Assembly: GCA_002425885.1 (NCBI GenBank)
Contig: DINC01000066.1
Coordinates: 22,463 to 41,188, forward strand
Length of the DNA stretch: 18,726 bases
Origin: Spirochaetia bacterium UBA5550
GTDB taxonomy: Bacteria > Spirochaetota > UBA4802 > UBA5550
Direction: 5' to 3'
Shown: positions 8,157 through 14,649 of the stretch, in pieces
How positions within the stretch are numbered: position 1 is the stretch's first letter
Layout of the letters: the number at the start of each line of letters is the position of its first letter
The notes under the pieces: generated by a model
Told to the model about the DNA's origin: nothing
The model's input: only the letters and a program-made list of their open reading frames with translations
Databases searched by the model: none
Position numbers and translations under genes: made by a program

Positions 8157-9443
8157 ATGAAAAATATTTTTAAATACACTATGTTGTTAACATTATTTCT
8201 AATCTCCATCTCACTTTATTCTCAGGAATCGAAACTGTATAAATGGACCGGTCAGTGGGAGAGCATTTCAGGAAACTGTCCTTACTTCTGCATCCAGAGG
8301 AAATTTATTATTGAGCGTAAAGGTCTGCCGCCAATAACTGCGAACCTTGTGCTTTCCCATACAACATGGAACGGGTCAAATATTCAGTTCATAACGCTGG
8401 ATAGACAATATCTCTGGATTAGTGAATATCATGATGTTTCCCGTATAAGTTCGGCAAACAGTTTTATCGGCAGGGCATATAATCAATCGGAGGCAATAAG
8501 GGTTGCTATGGATGATGCCGTAAGGTCATACCTGAATGAAGAGGCAGCACGGATAGCAGAAGCTGAAAAAAAAGGCGCATCATTTTCAGATAATACAAAT
8601 AAAAAGGCTATAACGGCCGGGGAACAGAAAGCGATTGATCAAAAAATCGCTCAGTATAAAAAAGATCAGTTACGCAAAATTCTCGGACTGGCCGAAGAAT
8701 GTATCAGCCGGAAGAATTATGATGCCGCACTTTTTCAGGTTAACCGGGCATTCGGAGTTGAAAAGACAACGGAAGTTTACGAAATGGAGAAAAAAGTAAA
8801 GCAGCTTATAAAAGACCGTGATGAAAAAGCCGCTCTTGAGAAATCCATTGCTGATAAGAAAAAACAGAAAGAGGATGCCCTTCTGCGTGAAGAAAAAAAG
8901 AAGAATAAAAAGCCTGATAAAAAAATTCTTTTTGCAGGGAACCCTGGATATAAACCCTATCCGAACCCTTACGATAATCCGGATCCGGATAAACCGGTTT
9001 ATGACAGACCATCTCACTGGAAAGATTACCCTGAAAGTATTAAATATGAATCTGCTCTTAAAAAAATGTATGACGATGCTGTTCGTAGCCATGACGGTTA
9101 CAGGTTACTACAGCTTGCTGATAAAAGATATACCAGCGGCATACGCTTTGCTGAAATGAAAGAAATACTGCCGCAGGTGCATGCAATCGCAAAGTTCAAC
9201 CGCGACCCGTGGCTTATGTTCCATATGGCCGATTTTTACAGAACTGTTTACCGCCCTGATCCTGAACACAAATATCTCCCTCAGGTGCCTGCTGTTTACC
9301 TTAAAGAGGTATATGATATCTCAATTCTGAGAAATGAACCTGCGCCTCTATATGAATTATATCTTGTTGAAAAAACATATGATCTGATCCCTGAACTGAC
9401 AGATAAGGATATAAGCAAAGCAAGGTATGATATGATGCAGTAG
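8157..9443 (+). CDS. Secreted protein of unknown function with coiled coil and proline-rich hinge
   Basis: I do not recognise this 428-residue protein. It starts with a typical signal peptide: a lysine-containing start, a hydrophobic core (8-20) and a likely cleavage after SLYSQ (about 23), so it should be exported. The mature N-terminal part has a C-x3-C pair (C41, C45), possibly a disulfide, in a tryptophan-rich segment. Residues 113-140 and 150-255 are strongly helical and charged, with a TPR-like stretch at about 172-215 and a lysine/glutamate coiled coil at 220-255. A proline, tyrosine, asparagine and aspartate-rich hinge follows at 261-286, then a helical C-terminal domain. It lies 52 bases after the SNF2 gene with no visible terminator between them, so read-through is possible. 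The upstream ribosome site (AAGGG) is weak. Confidence 0.75.
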   Translation: MKNIFKYTMLLTLFLISISLYSQESKLYKWTGQWESISGNCPYFCIQRKFIIERKGLPPITANLVLSHTTWNGSNIQFITLDRQYLWISEYHDVSRISSANSFIGRAYNQSEAIRVAMDDAVRSYLNEEAARIAEAEKKGASFSDNTNKKAITAGEQKAIDQKIAQYKKDQLRKILGLAEECISRKNYDAALFQVNRAFGVEKTTEVYEMEKKVKQLIKDRDEKAALEKSIADKKKQKEDALLREEKKKNKKPDKKILFAGNPGYKPYPNPYDNPDPDKPVYDRPSHWKDYPESIKYESALKKMYDDAVRSHDGYRLLQLADKRYTSGIRFAEMKEILPQVHAIAKFNRDPWLMFHMADFYRTVYRPDPEHKYLPQVPAVYLKEVYDISILRNEPAPLYELYLVEKTYDLIPELTDKDISKARYDMMQ

Positions 9444-9447
9444 AAAG

Positions 9448-9487
9448 AGTGAAGTCTTTGAAATTTGTGGTTTAACATGACTTCACT
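9448..9487 (+). terminator. 9-bp perfect inverted repeat downstream of the secreted-protein gene
   Basis: AGTGAAGTC (9448-9456) and GACTTCACT (9479-9487) are exact reverse complements separated by 22 bases, starting five bases after the stop codon. The position suits a transcript end, but no T-run follows on the plus strand and the loop is large, so an intrinsic terminator is not proven. A 3'-end stability element is an alternative. Confidence 0.35.
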
Positions 9488-9523
9488 ATGTCAACAAAAT
9501 GATCAGTAAATAAAAGAAAGAGA

Positions 9524-9577
9524 CTTTCCGGTATATGAACATATCCGAAGCGAGGCGGATAGTCCATATACGGAAAG
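9524..9577 (-). terminator. Long nested hairpin between convergent genes, likely end of the feo transcript
   Basis: The outer arms CTTTCCGGTATATG (9524-9537) and CATATACGGAAAG (9565-9577) pair over 13 base pairs with one bulged G. Inside them TATCCG (9542-9547) pairs with CGGATA (9556-9561) around an 8-base loop. On the minus strand the stem is followed by a pyrimidine and T-rich tract (9508-9523), as expected for termination downstream of feoC. The stem is unusually long for a plain terminator, so a repeated extragenic palindrome or a small structured RNA is also possible. Confidence 0.5.
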
Positions 9578-9613
9578 AATCTTAAAGCCGGTTCGTTTTA
9601 CTCTTAGGAGAAT

Positions 9614-9862
9614 TTATGAAGCCTGTCTGGCAGATTCAATATATCTGAATACTTCTGTATCCCCGCATGCGGAGGATGTACATCCTCCGCTGCAGCGACC
9701 GCATGACACATGCTGTATGGTGTGACGGTCGATTCGTCCTTTCCTGATAAGCTCTTCAAGTCCGGTCTCAACCAGTTGTTTATCCATTTTAAGATACAGG
9801 GAAATTTCTGAAACTGAGGCCTCCCTGTTTTTTTTCATATAACCAAGAATTTCAGAAAGCAT
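9614..9862 (-). CDS. feoC: FeoC-like winged-helix protein with four-cysteine cluster
   Basis: This small cytoplasmic protein (82 residues) combines an N-terminal winged-helix half (about 1-50) with a cysteine cluster, C-x2-C-x3-C-x4-C at C54, C57, C61 and C66. That is the layout of FeoC, proposed in other bacteria to bind an Fe-S cluster and modulate FeoB or its transcription. It is last in the feo operon. Its ATG shares one base with the FeoB stop (TAATG), and a GAGAGGAGG ribosome site lies immediately upstream. Translation is therefore coupled to feoB. Family assignment rests on context plus motif, because FeoC proteins vary widely. Confidence 0.85.
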   Translation of the reverse strand: MLSEILGYMKKNREASVSEISLYLKMDKQLVETGLEELIRKGRIDRHTIQHVSCGRCSGGCTSSACGDTEVFRYIESARQAS

Positions 9863-12219
9863 TATTCCTCCTCTCTAACATTGCCGAAGTTATACCTGCC
9901 CATGAGATGCAGTATAAAAACAAGGGCACCCATGAGAGCAGACGCTGTAATAATCCACACTGCATTGTGTCCTTCAGCAATCTGATAGAATAGTGTAGCA
10001 ACAATCCACGCGAACACTGTAAGATATGCGGACTGAAATACCGCGAGTTTAATCCCTGTCTCCCTGTACATCGCGCCGAAAGCCGCAATACAGGGGAAGT
10101 AGAGTAGAATGAATAGAAGGTATGCGTAAGCCTGTTTAACAGTAAAGTAGCTCCTCATCCTGTCAAAAGTTGTTGTGTCAACCTCCATCTCTTCAGCCAT
10201 TGCCTCACTGTCTGCTGTATTTTCAAGAACTCCTGTTCCCAGGGGATCTGACAGTCCGCCGGTAACTTCAGAAAGGTTGGCAGGAATTGTATTCCATGCT
10301 TCTTTTAGACCCTTTGAAACGCTGAATCCCTCTTCGGCAGGTTCACCTTCTTCAGGCTGGCCATCCTTCTTCTCAGAAGAGTCCGCAGCTGCAACAGGTT
10401 CAGCCTTTTCAGGCTCCTCAGCTTTCTGACTGTATAGAGAGTTAAGTGTACCTACAACAGCTTCTTTTGCAAAAAGTCCTGTAAAGATTGAAACGCTTGC
10501 AGGCCAGTTGTCTGCTTTTACACCCATTGGCTCGAACACCGGTGTAATGACTTTTGCAGTTGCAGCAAGAACAGATTTCTCTGTGTCTTCATTGCCGAAA
10601 GAACCGTCAGTACCTGTTGAGTTCATGAGCGCAAGTATAAAAACCGCGGTAACAATTACTTTACTCGCCCTGAGAACGAAAAGCTTCAGCCTGTTCCAGG
10701 TATGGATCATAATAGCGCCGGGCCTCGGCATATTGTATAGCGGGAGCTCCATTACGAAGTGTGACGCTTCACCTTTGAACAGAGTTGCCTTCAGGATAAA
10801 ACCTGTGATAACAGCAAGAACTATACCTACAATATAAAGAGAAAATACAATTGTTCCTGAATTTTCAGGAAAAAATGCCGCAGCAAAGAGAACGTATACC
10901 GGAAGCTTGGCGCCGCATGACATGAATGGTGTTATAAATATTGTAAGAAACCTGTCCTTCTTTGACTCAAGTGTCCGTGTACCCATAATGGCAGGGACTG
11001 AACAGCCGAAACCCACAATCATCGGAACGAATGATTTACCGGGGAGACCGATGCTCCGCATAAACCTGTCCATTACAAAGGCGGCACGGGCCATGTATCC
11101 CGAATCCTCAAGTATAGAGAGCATGAGGAACATTGAAAATATTACCGGAATAAAAGTAACCACTGTCTGGAGACCTGAACCGACTCCGTCTGCGAGAACA
11201 ACAGAGAGCCATGCAGGTGCGCCCCATGATTCAAGGAGGTGCTTCGGAAGCTCAACAACCAGGGTCGCTGCTGCTATATCAAAGAAGTCGATGAAAGCGC
11301 TGCCGATTGTAACTGCAACCCAGAATATCAGGTACATGATACCGAGAAAGATCGGAAGCCCGAGAATCCTGTTAAGTGCAATTGAATCGAGCCTGTCTGA
11401 AATTGCGGACCTGTCTCCCTTTTTTGTAATTACATCTTTGGCAAGACCGTGGATGTAGGCATATCTTGCGTCTGCTATCTCAATATCAAGAGATTCCTCA
11501 AGCTGTTTTTCTAATTTGTCAATCTCCTCTCCGGTTTCAGAACTGCTTTTAGTAATCTGAATTCCTGATTTTTCAAGAGAGGCTCTCTCCCCTTCAATAA
11601 GTTTTATTGAAAGCCATCTTTTCGCCCACTCATGTCCGGGGAATACCTTTTCATCTTTACCCCATTCACTGATAAGTTTTTCAACGGGTTCGGGGTACCT
11701 GATTATAACCGAAGGGAATGACGGATTGTTTATTGCTGCGAATACGGCATCAACAGCTTTTTTAATATCACCATTTTTGATCGCGCTTGTCATGATAACA
11801 GGGCATCCTAAGTGTTTTGAAAGGTGCTCAGGATCTATTACTGTTTTGTTTTTTTCAGCTATATCCACCCTGTTTATTACAACAAGCAGCGGTACACCCA
11901 TTTCGGCAAGCTGCATTGTAAGGTAGAGGTTCCGCTCCAGGTTGGCAGCGTCTACAATGTTTACGATGAGATCTGCATCGCCGCTGAGAAGGTAATCCCT
12001 TGCAACCTTCTCATCCTCTGAATGCGCGGAGAGTGAATATATACCGGGGAGGTCAACGATAAGCGCCTCTTCGTCGCCGTGCTTCAGTGTCCCCTCTTTT
12101 TTTTCCACTGTTACACCGGGCCAGTTACCTATCTTCTGTTTACCGCCGGTGAGCCCGTTAAAGAGCGTTGTTTTTCCGCAGTTCGGGTTCCCTGCTATAG
12201 CTACTACGGGTGTTTTCAT
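9862..12219 (-). CDS. feoB: Ferrous iron transporter FeoB
   Basis: FeoB is the inner-membrane Fe(II) permease with a cytosolic GTPase domain. The 785-residue length matches full-size FeoB. G1 is GNPNCGKT (10-17), G2 lies in GNWPGVTVE (31-39), G3 is DLPG (56-59), G5 is TSA (144-146). G4 reads NRVD (116-119). The helical domain runs to about 270 and membrane segments start near 280. Both conserved cysteine gate motifs are present, GFGCSVPAIMGTR and MSCGAKLPVY. A hydrophilic insert very rich in glutamate, proline and alanine lies at about 595-640 between transmembrane segments. The ATG overlaps the feoA stop by ATGA, with AAGGAGG a few bases upstream, so the start is firm. It works with FeoA and FeoC encoded on either side. 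Confidence 0.97.
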   Translation of the reverse strand: MKTPVVAIAGNPNCGKTTLFNGLTGGKQKIGNWPGVTVEKKEGTLKHGDEEALIVDLPGIYSLSAHSEDEKVARDYLLSGDADLIVNIVDAANLERNLYLTMQLAEMGVPLLVVINRVDIAEKNKTVIDPEHLSKHLGCPVIMTSAIKNGDIKKAVDAVFAAINNPSFPSVIIRYPEPVEKLISEWGKDEKVFPGHEWAKRWLSIKLIEGERASLEKSGIQITKSSSETGEEIDKLEKQLEESLDIEIADARYAYIHGLAKDVITKKGDRSAISDRLDSIALNRILGLPIFLGIMYLIFWVAVTIGSAFIDFFDIAAATLVVELPKHLLESWGAPAWLSVVLADGVGSGLQTVVTFIPVIFSMFLMLSILEDSGYMARAAFVMDRFMRSIGLPGKSFVPMIVGFGCSVPAIMGTRTLESKKDRFLTIFITPFMSCGAKLPVYVLFAAAFFPENSGTIVFSLYIVGIVLAVITGFILKATLFKGEASHFVMELPLYNMPRPGAIMIHTWNRLKLFVLRASKVIVTAVFILALMNSTGTDGSFGNEDTEKSVLAATAKVITPVFEPMGVKADNWPASVSIFTGLFAKEAVVGTLNSLYSQKAEEPEKAEPVAAADSSEKKDGQPEEGEPAEEGFSVSKGLKEAWNTIPANLSEVTGGLSDPLGTGVLENTADSEAMAEEMEVDTTTFDRMRSYFTVKQAYAYLLFILLYFPCIAAFGAMYRETGIKLAVFQSAYLTVFAWIVATLFYQIAEGHNAVWIITASALMGALVFILHLMGRYNFGNVREEE

Positions 12220-12482
12220 TTTGAGGCCTCCTTCCCGATCTTTTCAATTTTAATGATTTCAGCCTCCACTTTGCGGAGTGTCAGTTTGTATCCAAGGACT
12301 TCAATCTCAATGGGATCACCCATTGGAGCTTTTTTGGTAAGTTTAAATTCAGTCCCCTTTGTAAGGCCCATTGAAAGAATCCTCTCCCTGTATGGCCCGG
12401 GCTGCTTCTCGTATCCTGTTATTACTCCCCTGTCACCGGGGGCTAACATCGATATTTTTGTCTCTTCTGGCATTAGTTCCAC
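12216..12482 (-). CDS. feoA: FeoA, SH3-like partner of FeoB
   Basis: An 88-residue protein of the FeoA/SH3-like fold that supports FeoB-dependent Fe(II) uptake on the cytoplasmic face. Typical family features are the L-x-P-G-D-R-G-V-I-T-G segment near residues 14-23, the R-E-R-I-L-S-M-G-L motif (32-40) and the C-terminal half, which reads P-I-E-I-E-V-L-G-Y-K-L-T-L-R. Its stop overlaps the feoB start (ATGA). A GAGGTGG ribosome site precedes the ATG. It is the first gene of the feo operon, 47 bases behind the HD-GYP gene, and that gap holds a palindrome overlapping a -10-like box. Confidence 0.95.
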   Translation of the reverse strand: MELMPEETKISMLAPGDRGVITGYEKQPGPYRERILSMGLTKGTEFKLTKKAPMGDPIEIEVLGYKLTLRKVEAEIIKIEKIGKEASK

Positions 12483-12507
12483 CTCTTGTTTGTGAATGAT
12501 AACTTAA

Positions 12508-12521
12508 TTAGTATACACTAA
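12508..12521 (-). promoter_or_regulatory. Palindromic operator over the feoA -10 region
   Basis: TTAGTATACACTAA is a TTAGT-N4-ACTAA palindrome and also fits TTAG-N6-CTAA. On the minus strand it contains the -10-like box TATACT (plus 12510-12515), about 30 bases before the feoA start. A repressor bound here would block feoABC. The half-sites resemble the TTAGG/CCTAA arms of DtxR/IdeR-type metal regulators more than a Fur box; that link is inference. The same motif occurs at 13284-13297 before the HD-GYP gene. Confidence 0.45.
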
Positions 12522-12529
12522 CTTTTTGC

Positions 12530-13237
12530 TTAAAAATTAGATGAATAAACATCATTTTTCTCATATTGTGATAAATTATGTGCTGTGCTGATTGAGTTAA
12601 AAGGGATATAAACTGATTCTTTATGACATTTATAACTGTTAATAATCAGGTTAATCCGGTTTTCTTTCTTTTTTATGACACGGAAAAATGCATCAGCAAC
12701 CCCGGGATTAAACTGTTTTCCGCTATTTCTTCGAATATCATTGAGAGCTTCATCAATTGATATACCTGCTCTGTATGTGCGGGATGTTGTCATTGCATCA
12801 AAGGAGTCTGCAATTGATATAATAGCTGCCCCCAGAGGGATGTCATAGCCCATAAGTCTGTCAGGGTAGCCCATTCCGTCGAATCTTTCATGGTGGTGTC
12901 TGATAATTTGTGCCATCATTTCAAAACCTTCAAGATTTTCAAAAATAGCGGCTCCTATTACTGAATGCTGCTGCATTAAAAAATATTCAGCTTGATTGAG
13001 CTTTCCTGTTTTAAGAAGTATACCATCAGGAATCCCAATTTTACCGATATCATGCAGGTGGCCGGCAATATGCATAAATTCGCACTCTTTTGCAGGCATA
13101 TTCATTTCATGTGATATCAACTCAACAATTTCTGAAACCCGCTTGGAATGGCCCGAAGTGTAAAGGTCTTTAAGCTCAATGGTTTTAATAAGTCCTTCTA
13201 CAAAGCCATGAAAATCTACATTTCTGAATGACTGCAT
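12530..13237 (-). CDS. Stand-alone HD-GYP domain protein, probable cyclic-di-GMP phosphodiesterase
   Basis: HD-GYP proteins hydrolyse cyclic-di-GMP. Counting from the first ATG at 13243, the signatures are HDIGKIGIP with the HD pair at 64-65, then HHERFDGMGYP (117-127) with the full HHE-xx-DGxGYP motif, followed by the usual ADSFDAMTT helix. No receiver, PAS or membrane domain is present, so the catalytic domain is alone, with about 45 extra residues at the C-terminus that I cannot place. I start at the second ATG (13237) because AAGGA at 13244-13248 is 6 bases from it but directly touches the first. The gene lies between the GlgD-like gene and feoA on the same strand and has its own candidate promoter. 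A shared palindrome suggests co-regulation with iron uptake. Confidence 0.92.
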   Translation of the reverse strand: MQSFRNVDFHGFVEGLIKTIELKDLYTSGHSKRVSEIVELISHEMNMPAKECEFMHIAGHLHDIGKIGIPDGILLKTGKLNQAEYFLMQQHSVIGAAIFENLEGFEMMAQIIRHHHERFDGMGYPDRLMGYDIPLGAAIISIADSFDAMTTSRTYRAGISIDEALNDIRRNSGKQFNPGVADAFFRVIKKKENRINLIINSYKCHKESVYIPFNSISTAHNLSQYEKNDVYSSNF

Positions 13238-13243
13238 AAACAT

Positions 13244-13248
13244 TCCTT
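13244..13248 (-). promoter_or_regulatory. Ribosome binding site that favours the second ATG of the HD-GYP gene
   Basis: AAGGA on the minus strand is adjacent to the ATG at 13243 and 6 bases from the ATG at 13237. Normal spacing favours the latter, giving a protein two residues shorter. Confidence 0.55.
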
Positions 13249-13262
13249 AATCAAAAATAATA

Positions 13263-13317
13263 AGTTATGATTGGTTAATAATATTAGCCATAACTAACTT
13301 AAAGTCCGGAAAGTCAA
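13263..13317 (-). promoter_or_regulatory. Promoter and overlapping palindromes upstream of the HD-GYP gene
   Basis: On the minus strand TTGACT (plus 13312-13317) and TTATGG or TATGGC (plus 13287-13293) form a plausible promoter with an 18-19 base spacer. TTAG-N6-CTAA (13284-13297) overlaps the -10, as at feoA. A larger imperfect hairpin surrounds it: TGGTTAAT (13272-13279) pairs with ATTAGCCA (13283-13290), including one G-T pair, and AGTTA (13263-13267) pairs with TAACT (13291-13295). This makes the gap look like a controlled promoter. Confidence 0.45.
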
Positions 13318-13367
13318 CACTTTTTTAAATTATTGTGATGAGGGGATTTTTTAAATCAGGTGATTTC

Positions 13368-14546
13368 TTATTCAGGATTTTCAGGTTCTTCAGATTTAAT
13401 GACAGATTCGCCATCCTCAAGCCTGTTTTTCCGGGAAAAGTAGCTTTCTGCTGTGCCCTCAGCAATATAACAGGAAGAACCTATAAAAGCCCCGCCAGGG
13501 ATGTAATTGTTTCTTCCTATTAAAGTAATGCTTTCGCCCAGACTTCCCGGATAATCGTTGTTTTTCATAAATTTTTCTTCAGTACCGATTCTGCATCCGG
13601 GGCCTGCAATAAGCCTCTCTTCAGATTCACTGCTTTCATCAATAATTGCATTAATGATCCGTGCACCTGGGCCTATCTTGACAAAAGGGAGAATAATTGA
13701 ATCTATTACTGTTGCTCCCTCCTCAATATCAACACCGGGGAATATAATGCTGTTTTCAACTTTGCCGTTAATGTAGCAGTAGTCGGAGATAAATGATTTT
13801 CTGATTGAACCCTTTTCATCAAGCAGAGCATACCTGTTTGATTTAATCTGGCTTTTAATGATCCTGTCTCTGTAGAGGAGAGTGGAGATCTCCTCGTTCC
13901 AGATAATCTCCCTGTTAAGGCTGTAGTACTCTGTGACACTGCTGATCTGCCAGTAGCAGGCATCCACAACAGTAGTATTTATCCCTGAATGTATCAGGGC
14001 ATTTATAATCATTTCAAAAAAGTTCGGGGAGCGGTGCCTGTCTTTCAGAGCTTTTTTTATCACAGAAATCAGTGTCCGTTTGTCGGAGATAACTGCTCTC
14101 TGTGCCATCGAAGCTTTTCCGTTTATACGGAGCTTGATCAGAAGACCTTTCTTTTTTGAAGATTTGAATTTTCCAAGTATTGAGGAGAGATCAAGTATTG
14201 AAGGATTGTCTCCATTATAAAGAATAAAATATGATGAATCAGACTCACTTATAGCTTCAAGTACTGTGTCAGGTTCAGACTGGCTGAAAGGAAAAACTTT
14301 TATTGAATGTTTCTTCTCCTCTTCAGTATCCTCCTGGTATTTATCAACATACTCCTGGAGGCTGTCATCAATATTGCTGAAGAGCATTGTTGACACTGCG
14401 CCGGATGAAACAGAGTTGCGGATAGTGAAATCTATTACCCTGAACCTTCCGCCTATGGGGAGCATATAACGCGATCTCCCTGCTGTCAGTGATAGAAGGG
14501 AGTCGTTCTGCTCTGTTGGGTAGGAGATGATGGTAAATCCGCTCAT
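13368..14546 (-). CDS. GlgD-like nucleotidyltransferase-fold protein, probably non-catalytic
   Basis: This 392-residue protein has the two-part build of ADP-glucose pyrophosphorylase: an N-terminal nucleotidyltransferase domain (about 1-235) and a C-terminal left-handed beta-helix (about 245-370) with hexapeptide-like repeats. The diagnostic fold segment is IGGRFRVIDF-x4-NSVSSG (31-49), equivalent to the GG-K/R-Y/F-R-L-IDF-x-LSN-x2-NSG block of GlgC/GlgD. The GGxGxRL pyrophosphorylase loop is absent: SLTAGRSRYMLP stands there. The E-K-P substrate motif is also missing. A GD pair remains at 112-113. This matches GlgD-type regulatory subunits, which modulate a GlgC partner in glycogen synthesis. 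No glgC is in the window. The ribosome site is weak, and AAGTTAGTATAAA lies just upstream. It is transcribed separately from the operon ending at 14650. Confidence 0.8.
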   Translation of the reverse strand: MSGFTIISYPTEQNDSLLSLTAGRSRYMLPIGGRFRVIDFTIRNSVSSGAVSTMLFSNIDDSLQEYVDKYQEDTEEEKKHSIKVFPFSQSEPDTVLEAISESDSSYFILYNGDNPSILDLSSILGKFKSSKKKGLLIKLRINGKASMAQRAVISDKRTLISVIKKALKDRHRSPNFFEMIINALIHSGINTTVVDACYWQISSVTEYYSLNREIIWNEEISTLLYRDRIIKSQIKSNRYALLDEKGSIRKSFISDYCYINGKVENSIIFPGVDIEEGATVIDSIILPFVKIGPGARIINAIIDESSESEERLIAGPGCRIGTEEKFMKNNDYPGSLGESITLIGRNNYIPGGAFIGSSCYIAEGTAESYFSRKNRLEDGESVIKSEEPENPE

Positions 14547-14567
14547 TATTAATTCCAGTAATGTTTT

Positions 14568-14596
14568 TTTATACTAACTTTCAAAACGGCTAAAAA
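14568..14596 (-). promoter_or_regulatory. Candidate promoter of the GlgD-like gene
   Basis: On the minus strand AAGTTAG is followed directly by TATAAA (plus 14568-14573), about 22 bases before the ATG. The region 17 bases further upstream is only T-rich (TTTTTA, plus 14591-14596). AAGTTAGT next to a TATA-type box also occurs before feoA and the HD-GYP gene, so it may be a local extended -10 element. Confidence 0.35.
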
Positions 14597-14601
14597 AGCA
14601 A

Positions 14602-14638
14602 TAAAAAAATTCAGGCGTATAATTGAGCCTGTTTTTTA
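14602..14638 (-). terminator. Intrinsic terminator of the SbcD-SbcC-TPR operon
   Basis: On the minus strand an A-run precedes CAGGC, a 10-base loop, GCCTG, then AATTTTTTTATT. The stem is plus 14612-14616 with 14627-14631, and the A-T flanks can extend it. It lies about 12-50 bases after the TPR gene stop. The A-run on the other side would also give a T-tract on the plus strand. Confidence 0.82.
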
Positions 14639-14649
14639 TAATCATTATA

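Noticed and set aside
10907..11458. 183-codon plus-strand open frame opposite feoB
   Set aside because: It lies wholly antisense to the well-conserved FeoB gate region, has no family features and no ribosome site worth noting.
12491..12510. Fur box before feoA
   Set aside because: Only scattered matches to GATAATGATAATCATTATC; the TTAG-N6-CTAA palindrome next to it is far better formed.
12536..12556. GATG-TTTATT-CATC hairpin with short T-run after the HD-GYP frame, as terminator
   Set aside because: Only four pairs and it lies inside the end of the coding region; too weak to separate HD-GYP from feo transcription.
13349..13366. AAATC-AGGT-GATTT hairpin after the GlgD-like gene as terminator
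   Set aside because: Five A/T-rich pairs and no T-run on the minus strand.
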